A stretch of 64,000 nt of DNA from CAIXZV01 sp963697365 (GCA_963697365.1 CAVONT010000009.1:1-64000), one strand, 5' to 3'. Shown: positions 8,223 to 17,941, counted from the stretch's first letter. The notes: generated by a model from the letters alone, not told the origin. Made by a program: numbers and translations.

Positions 8223-9606
8223 TCAGGGCCGTTCGGTGGCTGCGGGGGTCGCGGGGGTCGCCTGCTGCGAGATGAGCGGGATCGGTCGCGGTTGCACCGT
8301 GCGCCCGGGGTCGCTCACGTCTTCGGCCCAGCGCGTTCTGACGAAGGCGTCCACCACCTTGGGGTCGAACTGGATGCCCGCGAACTTGCGCAGCTCCCCG
8401 ACCGCCTGCTCTGCTGTCAGCGGGGTCATGCGGTAGGGGCGCGCCGCCGTCATGGCCTCGAACGAGTCGGCCACGTGCAGGATCCTCGCGAGCGGCGGGA
8501 TCTCGTCGCCGACGAGCCGGTCCGGATACCCCGACCCGTTGAACCACTCGTGGTGGTGGCGGATGATCGGCAGCTCGGCGGACAGCCGACTGACCTTCCC
8601 GATGATCTCCGCGCCGAGCACCGGGTGCGCGTTCATCATCATCCGCTCTTCCTTGTTGAGCTTCTCCTGCTTGAGCAGGACGTGATCGGGCACGCCGATC
8701 TTGCCGACATCGTGGAGGAGGCCGCCCCATTCGAGCGCCTCGAGGTCGGCCTCGCCCAGGCGCATCTGCCGCCCGATGTCGCCCGCGATCTCCTTCACGC
8801 GCCACGAGTGGCGGCCGGTGAACGGATCCCTGCGGTCGACGGCGCCGGCCAGCGCGGTGATGGTCTCGGTGAACATCTCGCGCATCTCGGTGTAGTTCTG
8901 ATACGCGAGCCGCGTCATGTACAGACGGCAACCCGAACAGGAGGGTCGCCCACGCAGCCACCGTGTACATCACCCCCATGAGCCAGCCGATCGGGGCCAG
9001 GCTGAGGTTGCTGGCCATGGTTCCACGTGCTTCCGCAGCGAGGATGATGCTCGCTCTCTCGCCGGTCCGGAGCGGAGACGGTAACGCCGACCAGGCTGCC
9101 GTTCAGGGCGAGGAAGATCACAGCCGCCGCCATCGTCACGACCAGCACGACGGGATCTGCCGAGTGCTCGGTCCAGGGACTGCCGAAGGCCAGCATCACC
9201 AGGCCTGCCACCGCGGTCGGCAGTACGATCCCGGCGTGGTTGCCAGCGTCCCGTACCAAGGGACTCGACCTCGGATTTCTCGGAGCTCAGTGGTTCCGAT
9301 CAAGCGCTACCCAGACCCCCGCTGTCAGGACCGCCGAGCATGGTGGCTGCCATGCAAGGCGAGCCATGGACACCGCGAACATGGCGCCTCGAGGCATCTG
9401 GATGGGCATCGCCGACGCGAAGAGTGTCAGCGATGTCCAGAACCCGACTCCCGACGAGTGGGGCCAGCTTCGCTGCCGACGAGACCCACGAACGGCACCG
9501 CGATCGGGTAGGTCGGGCTCCACGGGAAACAAAGGGTCGTGACGACGAGCGCAACAACGCTCGTTGCCACGACCCCAGCGATGTAGAGCTTCAGGTTCCT
9601 CGGCAT
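8223..9606 (-). pseudogene. Membrane-anchored HD-GYP phosphodiesterase, frameshifted N-terminus
   Basis: The C-terminal block (8223-8918) is an intact HD-GYP domain: LLHDVGKIGVPDHVL carries the HD pair and HHHEWFNGSGYPDRL the HHE...GYP signature, so it should hydrolyse cyclic di-GMP. The hydrophobic N-terminus is readable only by joining frames: MPRNLKLYIAGVVATSVVAL from an ATG at 9606 with GAGGA upstream, then FWTSLTLFASAMPIQMPRGA, then LPTAVAGLVMLAFGSPW and VVTMAAAVIFLALNG, then NLSLAPIGWLMGVMYTVAAW just before the catalytic domain. This matches the five-to-seven-helix sensor N-terminus seen on many HD-GYP proteins. At least three frame changes occur, so it is either decaying or affected by read errors. 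It follows the micro-ORFs and hairpins at 9695-9910 on the same strand. Confidence 0.7.
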
Positions 9607-9694
9607 CCGTCCTCAGTTCCCAGTGCGTACTGGGACTCTACCCGTTCCGCCTCGTCGAGGGAGCGGGTCGAGTCTGAAGTTGGAGCACCTGCTA

Positions 9695-9784
9695 CTAGAA
9701 GCCCTTCAGCGATGCTCCCCCAGCCAGCGCCATAGCGGCGACTGCGCTGAGAGCGGCCAGGAGCCGCATGAGGCGATCCTTCAT
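9695..9784 (-). CDS. 29-residue signal-peptide-like micro-ORF upstream of HD-GYP gene
   Basis: Encodes M-K-D-R-L-M-R-L-L followed by an alanine-rich hydrophobic stretch (AALSAVAAMALAGG) and ends ASLKGF. A GGAGG Shine-Dalgarno sequence sits 8 bases before the ATG. The layout (basic start, hydrophobic core, short tail) resembles either an export signal or an AgrD-like pro-peptide. It lies 88 bases upstream of the HD-GYP start on the same strand, so co-transcription is likely. Because this region contains frameshifts, the true tail might be longer: another frame continues LLVAGAPTSDSTRSLDEAER and runs to the next gene. Function is not known; a role as secreted signal is only a hypothesis. Confidence 0.4.
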   Translation of the reverse strand: MKDRLMRLLAALSAVAAMALAGGASLKGF

Positions 9785-9807
9785 CGGTCGATCCTCCGCG
9801 CCCTGTC

Positions 9808-9840
9808 CTACCAGCCCTTGTAGGCCTTGTCCGGTGCCAC
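9808..9840 (-). other. Possible 10-codon leader ORF
   Basis: A GTG at 9840 preceded by GAGGAGGA opens a frame reading MAPDKAYKGW and then a stop, 23 bases before the next micro-ORF. The ribosome-binding site is unusually good for so short a frame, which could mean a leader peptide; it could equally be the remnant of a frameshifted gene. Confidence 0.25.
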
Positions 9841-9861
9841 GCTCGTTCCTCCTCGCGGCCC

Positions 9862-9910
9862 CCGTGTCCTAAGAACACGGAAACCGACCTGACTCGAAAG
9901 TCGGTCGGTT
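9862..9910 (-). promoter_or_regulatory. Two adjacent hairpins in the 5' leader of the HD-GYP operon
   Basis: At 9862-9880 CCGTGT and ACACGG form a perfect 6-bp stem with a 7-base loop. At 9882-9910 AACCGACC and GGTCGGTT form an 8-bp stem extended by four more pairs (GACT/AGTC) with one bulge; on the transcribed minus strand the loop is UUCG, a stabilising tetraloop. The pair lies between the palindrome at 10002 and the first micro-ORF. It could be a terminator for the regulator gene upstream, an attenuator or part of a structured leader. Confidence 0.5.
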
Positions 9911-10001
9911 GCACTACTCACTCCACCCCCACCCTAAGTGCCCAATTCAGGTGGGGGCATCAGCGCGTCCGAGCGTTCATGGATGGTGCACAGGTACGGA
10001 A

Positions 10002-10011
10002 GTACTAGTGC
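10002..10011 (-). promoter_or_regulatory. GTACTAGTAC-type palindrome (operator candidate)
   Basis: Read on the minus strand this is GCACTAGTAC, matching the palindrome GTACTAGTAC at 9 of 10 positions. It sits 171 bases before the first micro-ORF start and downstream of the BTAD regulator. Four surface-protein genes at 50-60 kb have matching sites at similar distances. Confidence 0.55.
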
Positions 10012-10136
10012 GGGGCGAACGATAGGTACCACTGAGTGCACCGGTCAATACGCAACCCTACCTATGTCGACCGATACACACACAACCACACGGCACCTTG
10101 AGCACAGCGCGTCGCCAGTCTGCGTGAGGCTGACCC

Positions 10137-13100
10137 CTAGATTTGGTCGAAGGACGTCACCTCGACTCCCATCTCGTCCCGCATGTGGGCCGCGTAGTGC
10201 GCGTACTGCTCTGCGGCAGCTGCGTGTCGCCCACTCGCTTTGTAGGACTTCAGGAGCTCCAACTCGATCGCGTCGGCTGCGGGATCGATGGCGAGCAGGT
10301 CATGTCCGATCCGGATCGCCCAGTCGAAGTCCTGGGCGCGACGGGCATGGGCAATCGAGGCTTCACCTGCAGCCAGGATCGCTGCATGGAGGTTCTCCCG
10401 GTAGGCGGTAGACCAGTCTTCGTAGGCGAAGTCGAGTGCGAACCTCCCTCGGTACAGGGCCATCAATTCCTCGACGGCGTTGCTCGTGTCGCCGTCGATC
10501 CTCCGGAGCACACGCCAGCATCGCCGACTCGAACTGTCAATGAGCGACGAGTTCAGGCTCACGACCTCGCCATCGAACTGGATGTAGCCAGCGCTGGCGC
10601 CCTCCCTGTAGTCCGGCTCGAAAACGCGGCGTAATGAGTAAATCGTTTGGTTCAGCGAATTTGTGCCCGTATCGGGACTCAGATCGGGCCAGAGAGCCTC
10701 AAGGGCCTCGTCCTTAGTGGAGGCCATGTCCGGTCGCGATGCCAGGAAGCAGAGCATTGCTAGCACCTTGCGCCGGAGTCTTGATCGGAGGCTGATCCGA
10801 CCCAGAAAGGCATCGACCGGACCGAGGTCCCGAAGGAATACGGTCTGTGCGAGCCGCTGGGTGATGCGCAGGGCAGCTGGCCGAAGCACCTTCTTCGGTC
10901 CCGCTTGGGCCCGCAGGAACGACGCATCTTGCTCGCTGCCAATCTCGGCCAGCAACTCCGCCGCCGCGGCTGCTCCCGATGAGTCCTCGGTGATCTGCAG
11001 TCGTCAGAGCCGACTTCCAGCGTTCTGGCCGCAGGCGTGCCTCGCCATAGACGATCGCACGTGCGCCCGGCGTGAGGCGATCGAAGGCGCCCGAGATCTC
11101 CTCAGCGATGAGCGAGAGCGCGAAGAGATCGGACGGACCAAGGCGCTCAAGTTCGTCGCCAAACCGGGACCCGTCGCGAATACGCCGGAGGATCGATCCG
11201 ATTTGCCGAAGTGGCCGAGACCCTGGGAGTTCGCAAGACGCATGAACTCGTCGAGTTCCATGTCAGCCGTGGGATCTCGCCTTGAGAGTCGCGACGCGGG
11301 ACCGCAGGAGCTGTGCACGCAGGCGGCCGGCAGCGTCTGGGCTGCGGCTTATCGCGAGGCTGTCGCACATGTCTGCGGCGGTCTGGAGGTCTCCCTCGCG
11401 CAAAGCGACAATCCCGCGAGCAAGGCTGTAGACACCCCGGTAACCACCGGTAAGTCGGTCAGGTTCCAGGACCGCGAGGTAGCCGGCCGCATCGACGGCC
11501 GATCCAAAGTCGGCGTGGACCCGAGCCGCCTCGAGCGCCAGTTCTTCGCGAGCGAGACTTGATGCCGCAGCGCTCTCGGCGCTTAGGTGAGCAGACGCCT
11601 CTCGAGGCTCCGTCCTGAATGCGAGCGGTGAGATGCACCGGTTGCAGTCGCCGCGACTCGTTCGGGACCGAGCGGGGATCGTCCCCGAGATCCGCCTCAG
11701 CGCGGATCGCGTCGCTAGGGCGGTCCTCGTCTCCCCGAGCCAGAGGCAGCGCGACCGCAAGGTTCAGTCGCGAGACGCCCGCATACGCTGGCGATCCCCT
11801 GCAGCGTCCTGCCTCGTCTGCCAACTCGCGAGGCGGTCCACGACCGCCTCGAGGCTCCCTTCCTCGCTTGCATGCCCACCAGGGAAGCGATGGCCTGGGC
11901 GACGATCCGCTGGACCGGGTTAGTTCGCCCCCGAGGGCAAGCCGCGCGGTCCGGACAGCATGTCGTCGAAGCCGCCAACGCGAGCACGGAGGCCAGGTTG
12001 AGAGCGGCCAGGCCCTCAAGTGCGGGCCAACACTCGGCCGCGACACCGCCTACGGGCCTTCGCGGCAGGCCCGGCTGACGTTGCCACGCCCGACCTCGAG
12101 ACGCGAACGCAGGACCAAGGGCACCACCCGGTCAGTGGGTCGCCGGACAGGCCGTCCAGGAACGGCGCGCCTGCTCAAAGTCACCCGATCGGCGAGGATC
12201 TCGTCGGCAGGGCGTCGTCAATGACTGCTCTGAACGCGCTCGCGGATCGCCAGCCTCGCGAAGTGCCACGCAGCCCGTCGCCAGACGTCCGCCCATGCAG
12301 CGCTCTGCCCACGGACGTGCATCGTCCGAGTCACGGCCTCGGTGCCGATCTCGGCCTCGAGGTGGGCGACAAGGAACTCGCGTACGAGCGGGTGGAACCG
12401 ATGCGGAGACTCGCGGTCTGGCCGGTTCAGCAGGCCGAGTGTTTCGCAGTGCCGGATCGAGGCGACCGTTTCCTCGATCGATCGCTCGTCCAGCAGGGCC
12501 GCGCTCTCGGGATCGACCTCCCGCAGGATTGCCACCCTGGTCAGGAAGCGCTGGAGCTCCGGCGGAAGGCCTGCGATGACCTCCTCGGCCAGGAACTCGT
12601 AGATATCGCCGCTCGTGGCGCTCAGCTGGGCGACCAGGGTCTGGGGATCGGGTCCGCCCTCCTCGGTGAGGCTCGTGTGGGCGAGCGTGAGCAGCGCGGC
12701 CCACCCCTCGGTACGGGCGAGGAGCTCGGTGAGGACGTCGGCTTGAAGGGGCCGATGGTAGGCATCGCGGAAGAGGCGCTCGAGCTCATCGCGGTCGAAG
12801 CACAGTGCCTCGCCGTCGAGGCTGTCGACGCCCCCGCGCGCCTTGACCTTGCCCATCGGGATGGACGGAGCCGAACGCGACGACAGTACGACCGAGAACC
12901 CGGCCCCGGTCCTGTCCAGCAGGGCGCGGATGATCGGCTCGATGTCCGGACAGTCGTCCACGACGTGGTAGTCGTCGATGATGAGCGTGAAGCCGGTTGC
13001 CTGGATGCGCCGAAGTCGGCCATCTCGCGAGCGATCGTCGCGATCAGGTCCTGGCGCGTGGGGCCGCCCGTCGCGAGGGCGGACAGCATGCCGAACGTGT

Positions 13101-13392
13101 CGGGCGCGAAGTTCGGATCGGACTCCCGCCCGCCGGCCACCAGGTGCCGGATGAACGTGAGCCAGTCGCGGTCGTCACGCTCGAGGCGATACCACGAGGT
13201 GACGCGCTTCGTGTGCGTCGCCCAGTCCGCGAGCAGGGTGGTCTTGCCGAAGCCGGCCTCGGCGACGATGAGGGCGAGACGCCCGGCGGCAGCGCGATCC
13301 AGCCACGAGGTGAGCCGCTCGCGCGAGAGCATGTCCAATCGCAACGGCGGACAGTGGATCTTGGCCGGCTGCACCGGCAGCGGGTTGGTCAT
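10137..13392 (-). pseudogene. MalT-like ATPase/BTAD transcriptional regulator, multiply frameshifted
   Basis: Blocks in three frames make one protein of about 1085 residues. The N-terminus from an ATG at 13392 (MTNPLPVQPAKIHCPPLRLD) leads to a Walker A AEAGFGKTT. After a shift near 13010 come the Walker B region (LIIDDYHVVDDCPD) and the MalT-type segments ARTEGWAALL and RFHPLVREFL (12218-12961). A helical-repeat middle (11263-11760, including AREELALEAARVHADFGSAV) is scrambled by shifts. The end (10137-10955) has a winged helix (LFLASRP-like, EALWPDLSPDTGTNSLNQTI) and a BTAD domain ending MRDEMGVEVTSFDQI. Such STAND regulators bind ATP and a ligand, then DNA. Decay or sequencing error cannot be separated here. 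It lies directly upstream of the HD-GYP operon. Confidence 0.65.
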
Positions 13393-13710
13393 GTACCCGC
13401 CCAGACCAGCAAGAAGCATCGGTCCGGCCATCCCCGGACCAACCGCCACGAGCCCATTGCCCCGCTGCGCTCCACCCTGCGGCGGGGCCGGCGGTTGCAC
13501 CGCCTGGACCTCCCTGCCAGTGGAGCATGACGATACGTCAGCGTGCGGCAGAAGCGGAAGCCCTGCGGGACGAGGGGACGACGTGGGGATGGATCGACTG
13601 GGACTGGGCATGCGCGCCATGGTGGCGAGCGTTGCTCACCGCTGGCTTATCTGCCCATGCTGCCCATGTGGACAACGCCGGACGTCCGGCTGGCTGTGCG
13701 TCGCGAAGCG
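13393..13710. other. Intergenic region, no gene seen
   Basis: 318 bases between the regulator start and the dodecin stop. Open frames across it lack any recognisable domain or ribosome-binding site. The regulator promoter should lie at 13393-13480. Confidence 0.4.
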
Positions 13711-13914
13711 TCAGCCCTCGTACTCGAACCCGATCTTGAGCTGGACCTGGTACTCGACGATCTCGCCGTCCTCGATCCGCGCCGTCGACTTCACGACCTC
13801 GACGGACCTGATGTTCCGCACGGTCTTGCTGGCCGTAGCGACGGCCTGGCGGGCCGCGTCGCTCCACGATCGGGGGCTCGTCCCGACCATCTCCCGGACG
13901 ATGATCACGCCCAC
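13711..13914 (-). CDS. Dodecin family flavin-binding protein
   Basis: 67 residues starting at a GTG (VGVIIVREMVGTSPRSWSDA) that follows AGGAGG by six bases. The sequence SWSDAARQAVATASKTVRNI and the end EYQVQLKIGFEYEG match the short beta-alpha-beta-beta dodecin fold, which assembles into a hollow dodecamer that stores riboflavin or FMN and limits flavin photochemistry. Length is exactly the family norm. The longer frame (93 residues) was rejected because the extra N-terminus has no ribosome-binding site and no dodecin similarity. It is a stand-alone gene. Confidence 0.85.
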   Translation of the reverse strand: MGVIIVREMVGTSPRSWSDAARQAVATASKTVRNIRSVEVVKSTARIEDGEIVEYQVQLKIGFEYEG

Positions 13915-13988
13915 TCCATTCCTCCTGCTGGTTGAGGCGCCAGCATAGGCCACGGGTGGCCACGGGCCGGTGTGGCCGCGGCCGCCTG

Positions 13989-14294
13989 TCAACCTTCGGC
14001 CGACGCCTGTTCGGCGCGCACCTTGTCGAAGCAGGTGCTGCAGTACACGGGCTTGTCATTGCGGGGCGCGAACGGGACCATCGCCTGGTTCCCGCAGCCG
14101 TTGCAGATCGCCGCGTGGTACTCGCGGGCCCCGCCTGGAGTGGCCGACCGCAGTCGCTTCGCGGCCGCGCGGCACGACGGACATCGTTGCGGGTCGTTGG
14201 TCAGTCCCTTGCCGGCGAAGAACTCCTGCTCGCCCGACGAGAAGACGAACGACTCCGTGCAGTCACGGCATGTGAGGGTCCGATCCTGGTACAC
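13989..14294 (-). CDS. Zinc-ribbon domain protein
   Basis: 101 residues from a GTG (VYQDRTLTCRDCTESFVFSS) preceded by GAGGAGG at an 8-base spacing. Three CxxC pairs are visible (TCRDC, RCPSC, ICNGC) plus a final YCSTC, giving two treble-clef or ribbon zinc sites. QEFFAGKGLTNDPQRCPSC and the closing PVYCSTCFDKVR are typical of the probable zinc-ribbon proteins that are common in Chloroflexota and Actinobacteria. The biochemical role of the family is unknown; nucleic-acid or protein binding is likely. The frame also extends upstream, but without conservation. Confidence 0.75.
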   Translation of the reverse strand: MYQDRTLTCRDCTESFVFSSGEQEFFAGKGLTNDPQRCPSCRAAAKRLRSATPGGAREYHAAICNGCGNQAMVPFAPRNDKPVYCSTCFDKVRAEQASAEG

Positions 14295-14462
14295 CTCTCG
14301 GTCCTCCTCAACTCCGAGCACCGTCGAGACGCAACACGGGCGGGCTGGTGGGCTGACGCACGACGTGGGAACGCGAAGGCTGGTACTCAGGGCGGACAAT
14401 ACGGCGCCGTGTCAATGCACCGGCCCGGGAACCGTCGGGCCATGGTCGGCGTCGAGAGGCCC

Positions 14463-15368
14463 ATGTCGAAACGTCTGCTGCTCCCCACCGCCATCCTGAT
14501 GACTGCCGCCACCCTCGCCGCCTGCACCGGCGGAGGCGGTGCAGCCTCCAGCCCGCCCACAGCGTCCCCGGCCGCGGAGCCGACGCCCGCCGCCACCCCC
14601 GAAGGCCTGCCGCACCCGACAGGCGCCACCGACATCATCCTCTCGTACGACCAGGCAGGCGGGTTCGTGCCCGTCGAGTGGCTCGCCGCCCACGTGCCGA
14701 TCTTCACGCTGTACGGCGACGGCACGGTGGTCTTCGTCCAGACGACCGCCGAGTTCAAGCAGGGTGCGGGAGGCGTGTCGACCAACCAGCCCCTGCGCAC
14801 CGCGAAGCTCACCGAGGAGCAGATCCAGTCCCTCCTGCTGTACGCGCTGCAGGATGGCGGCCTGGCGGTCGCCAAGGAGGAGTACTCGAACATGATGGTT
14901 GCGGACGCCCCGACGGCCGTGTTCACCATCAGCGCCGACAACGACACCAAGACCGTCTCCGCGTACGGCCTCGGGTTCGACAGCGAGCCCAGCGCCGACA
15001 GCGCCGTCCTCAAGCAGCTCGAGACGCTCGCTGAGCGGCTCGGCAACTTCGACCAGGGCGGGACCCTTGCCAGCGAGCAATACGAGGCCTCCGCGTACCG
15101 GGCTGTCATCACCCAGCAGATGGGTGGCGTGCAGGGCGTCCAGGTCAGCGACTGGCCGTGGGACGATCTGACCGTCGCAGACTTCAATGTGCCGGCCGAC
15201 CCGAACCAGCTGCCGCAGGGCACCGCCATCATCACGCCCGAGCAGGCAGAAGCGCTCGGCGTCGAGGGCTACCAGAACGGCATCTCCGGCGGCGTCTACG
15301 TCAAGGGCGATGACGGGAAGGTCTACTCACTGGTGGTCCGCCCGCTGCTTCCGCACGAGACCGCGTAG
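14463..15368 (+). CDS. Lipoprotein of unknown function
   Basis: 301 residues from MSKRLLLPTAILMTAATLAA. The lipobox LAAC places the lipidated cysteine at residue 21. A T/P/A-rich linker to about residue 55 is followed by a folded domain beginning ATDIILSYDQAGGFVPVEWL and containing PIFTLYGDGTVVF, a pattern shared by secreted proteins of several high-GC phyla that I cannot tie to a named function. It should sit on the outer face of the cytoplasmic membrane. The upstream start codons in the same frame lack an export signal. The next gene (dnaB) is convergent. Confidence 0.7.
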   Translation: MSKRLLLPTAILMTAATLAACTGGGGAASSPPTASPAAEPTPAATPEGLPHPTGATDIILSYDQAGGFVPVEWLAAHVPIFTLYGDGTVVFVQTTAEFKQGAGGVSTNQPLRTAKLTEEQIQSLLLYALQDGGLAVAKEEYSNMMVADAPTAVFTISADNDTKTVSAYGLGFDSEPSADSAVLKQLETLAERLGNFDQGGTLASEQYEASAYRAVITQQMGGVQGVQVSDWPWDDLTVADFNVPADPNQLPQGTAIITPEQAEALGVEGYQNGISGGVYVKGDDGKVYSLVVRPLLPHETA

Positions 15369-15763
15369 CCGTTCCTTCGGAGGCCGCCGCCTGCCTCGGG
15401 CGCGGCCGCCTGCCGCCTCGCCCGGACGTTGGCCGCCTCGCCCGGGCGCCTGCCGCCTGCCGCCTCGCCCGACGAGCCAACCAGCGCTCCGCGGCCGTCA
15501 CCGGCTCGCTCGGCGAGGCGAAACGCACGGTCTCGCGGCGAGATCCGCCAGCTTCCGCCGCCCAGCGAGGCGCGCAGGCGCTCCAGGCGCCCGTTGCCTC
15601 TCCCGGCGACGGACGGTTCGGGCGCGAGGGGTCGATCAGCGAGGGACCGACCGGCGGCGCCCGGCGCGGGTCGATGAGGTCGCGCGGGCCAGACAGCGGT
15701 CCGCACGCGCGGGCGGCACGCGCGGGCCGCACCCCGCTCTCGCGCTCATGACGCCGGGGAGTG
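15369..15763. other. GC-rich low-complexity intergenic region
   Basis: 395 bases between convergent genes. The first 120 bases are imperfect repeats of GCCGCCTGCCGCCTCGCCCG-like sequence. No gene, RNA or clean terminator hairpin is evident. Confidence 0.45.
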
Positions 15764-17113
15764 CTAGCCGACCTCGGCGAAGCGCTCCCCGGCGTAGTTC
15801 ACGAAGCGCGTCTGCGCCTTCTTGAACCACAGGTCGATCTCGCCGGTGGGACCGTTGCGGTGCTTGGCCAGCTTGAGCTTGATGACCTCGCCCTCACTGA
15901 CCTGGTCATCCCCGGCCCGCTCCTTCTCGCGCCACAGGAACATCACGAGGTCGGCGTCCTGCTCGATCGATCCTGACTCACGCAGGTCCGACAGCCGCGG
16001 CTCCTTCGACTCCCGCATCTCGGGCTGGCGCGACAGCTGGGACAGGGCGAGGACCGGGATCTTGAGCTCGCGTGCCAGGGCCTTGAGCCCGCGGCTGATC
16101 TCGGCGACCTCCTGGACGCGGTTCGCATCCTTGCTCGTGGCGGTGGCCTGCATGAGCTGCAGGTAGTCCACGATGACCATGTCCAGCCCGACCTCCGCTT
16201 GGAGCCGGCGCGCCTTCGTCCTGAGCTCCATGGTGCTGATGTTGGGCGTGTCATCGATGTAGATGGGGGCTTCCGAGAGGGTGTTCATCGCGGGCGCGAT
16301 ACGCGTGAAGTCCATCTCGTCGAGGAAGCCGCTGCGCAGCCGTTGCGAGTCGATGTTGGCCACCGATGAGAGCAGGCGGAGGACGAGCTGCTCCTTGCTC
16401 ATCTCGAGGCTGAAGATGCCGATGCTCTTGCGGTCCCGCGCGGCGGCGAACTCCGCGATGTTGAGCGCAAGGCTGGTCTTGCCGATCGACGGGCGTGCCG
16501 CGAGGATCACGAGGTCACTCTTCTGGAGGCCCGTGGTCAGCGAGTCCAGGTCCTGGAAGCCGGTCCGGATGCCGTTGATCTCGCCGCGGTGCTCGTGCAG
16601 GTAGTCGAGCCGGTCGTAGGCCTCGTGGAGGAGGCCCTTGAGCGGCGAGAAGCCCGCCGAGACGCGACGCTGGCTGACCGCGAACAGCTCCGCCTCCGCA
16701 CGGTCGACCGCCTCGGCGACCTCCGCGGGATCCTCGTATCCGATGCCCGCGATCTTGCCCGCCGCCCCGATGAGGTTCCGCAGCACGGCCTTGCGCTCGA
16801 CGATGCGTGCGTACTGGGCGGCGTGGACGGCCGTGGGGGTCTGGTTGGACAAGGTGCCCAGGTAGGCCCGCCCGCCGATTGCCTCAAGGTCGCCGCTGCG
16901 GTCAAGCGCCTCGGCAACCGTGACGATATCGATCGGCTCGCGCCGCTCTGAGAGGTCGATCATCACCGCGTAGACGCGGGCATGCGCCTGCCGGTAGAAG
17001 TCCTCCGGTTTGAGGAAGTCAGCGACCTCGATCAGGGCGTCGCGGTCGATCAGGATCGACCCGAGGACCGACTGCTCGGCTTCGATGGATTGCGGCGGTA
17101 GTCGATCGATCAT
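15764..17113 (-). CDS. dnaB: Replicative DNA helicase DnaB
   Basis: 449 residues, full length for the family. The N-terminal primase-interacting domain starts PPQSIEAEQSVLGSILIDRD and the RecA-like C-terminal domain has Walker A ARPSIGKTSLALNIA, Walker B MVIVDYLQLM and the LSQLSRQPEMR and ESGSIEQDADLVMFLWR helicase motifs. It unwinds DNA 5' to 3' at the replication fork as a hexameric ring. No intein is present. The ATG start is supported by the conserved N-terminus. It is followed by a perfect 18-base palindrome upstream (17139-17156) and lies on the same strand as lexA, with 129 bases between, so the two are likely separate transcription units. Confidence 0.97.
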   Translation of the reverse strand: MIDRLPPQSIEAEQSVLGSILIDRDALIEVADFLKPEDFYRQAHARVYAVMIDLSERREPIDIVTVAEALDRSGDLEAIGGRAYLGTLSNQTPTAVHAAQYARIVERKAVLRNLIGAAGKIAGIGYEDPAEVAEAVDRAEAELFAVSQRRVSAGFSPLKGLLHEAYDRLDYLHEHRGEINGIRTGFQDLDSLTTGLQKSDLVILAARPSIGKTSLALNIAEFAAARDRKSIGIFSLEMSKEQLVLRLLSSVANIDSQRLRSGFLDEMDFTRIAPAMNTLSEAPIYIDDTPNISTMELRTKARRLQAEVGLDMVIVDYLQLMQATATSKDANRVQEVAEISRGLKALARELKIPVLALSQLSRQPEMRESKEPRLSDLRESGSIEQDADLVMFLWREKERAGDDQVSEGEVIKLKLAKHRNGPTGEIDLWFKKAQTRFVNYAGERFAEVG

Positions 17114-17138
17114 GCAGTCCCGAGTCTGGCGCGCTTGA

Positions 17139-17156
17139 GTGACAACGTACTGTCAC
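17139..17156. promoter_or_regulatory. Perfect palindrome upstream of dnaB
   Basis: GTGACA-ACGTAC-TGTCAC is an 18-base perfect inverted repeat ending 26 bases before the dnaB ATG. The spacing of half-sites resembles binding sites of dimeric winged-helix regulators. No matching regulator is identifiable in the window. Confidence 0.45.
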
Positions 17157-17242
17157 GGAGACGCCCCCTCGGCGTGAAGGCGCTTATCCCCGACCTTCGG
17201 AGGAACGTGGTCCCGGTTGTGGACGGGCTGTGGACGAAATGG

Positions 17243-17893
17243 TCAGTCCAGCCGGCGGATCACGCCGATGAGCTTGCCCTGCACGCGGACCGATGGGTAG
17301 TACTGGGCCGGGTACTCCGGGTTGGCGGGCTGGAGGCGGACCCGGTCCTTCTCGCGGAAGATCCGCTTGAGGGTCACGCTGTTCTCCTCGACCTGGGCGA
17401 CCACGATGTCGCCGTCCCGTGCCGTGTCCTGGCGGCGGATGACGACGTAGTCCCCGTCCGCGATGTGGGCCTCGATCATGGAGTCGCCGCGCACGCGCAG
17501 CACGTAGGCGTCCCCCGACGGCGCGAGGATGTCCGGCACCGCGAGCGTCTCCGACGCATCCTGGTACGCCTCGATGGGACCGCCGGCAGCGATCTCGCCG
17601 ACGATCGGAAGGGCGTAGGTCTCCGTCGGCATCGACTGGGGCGTCAGCTCGCTCGAGAGGCCGAGGATCAAGGCTGCCTTCGGCGTGAGCCGGATGGCGC
17701 GTGACTGCGCCTCGCCGCGGTCCAGGTAGCCCTCCTCCTGCAGGATCTGCAGGTGGTGGTGGACAGCCGACGTCGAGGCGAGGCCGACCGCCTTCGCGAT
17801 CTCGCGGACGGACGGCGGGTAGCCGTTCGCACGGATGGACGCCGCGATGACATCCATGATCTTGCGCTTGCGTTCCGCGTCGTGACGGGTCAC
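17243..17893 (-). CDS. lexA: LexA SOS repressor
   Basis: 216 residues. The winged-helix DNA-binding domain (NGYPPSVREIAKAVGLASTS) occupies residues 1-70. The self-cleavage site is the Ala-Gly in PIVGEIAAGGP, the nucleophile serine is in RGDSMIEAHIADGD, and the general-base lysine is in SVTLKRIF, so the RecA-stimulated autoproteolysis machinery is complete. LexA represses DNA-damage genes until RecA filaments trigger cleavage. A perfect LexA box (17928-17941) sits 35 bases upstream of the start, consistent with autoregulation. An SOS-controlled gene with two such boxes is present at 23.4 kb. Confidence 0.97.
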   Translation of the reverse strand: MTRHDAERKRKIMDVIAASIRANGYPPSVREIAKAVGLASTSAVHHHLQILQEEGYLDRGEAQSRAIRLTPKAALILGLSSELTPQSMPTETYALPIVGEIAAGGPIEAYQDASETLAVPDILAPSGDAYVLRVRGDSMIEAHIADGDYVVIRRQDTARDGDIVVAQVEENSVTLKRIFREKDRVRLQPANPEYPAQYYPSVRVQGKLIGVIRRLD

Positions 17894-17927
17894 GGGCCAG
17901 GTCTCCTGCGTGTGAGGTCCATGATAC

Positions 17928-17941
17928 CGAACGGACGTTCG
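17928..17941. promoter_or_regulatory. LexA box of lexA
   Basis: CGAACGGACGTTCG fits the Gram-positive-type consensus CGAAC-N4-GTTCG. It lies between lexA and the divergent DUF1232 gene and could control both. Confidence 0.85.
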
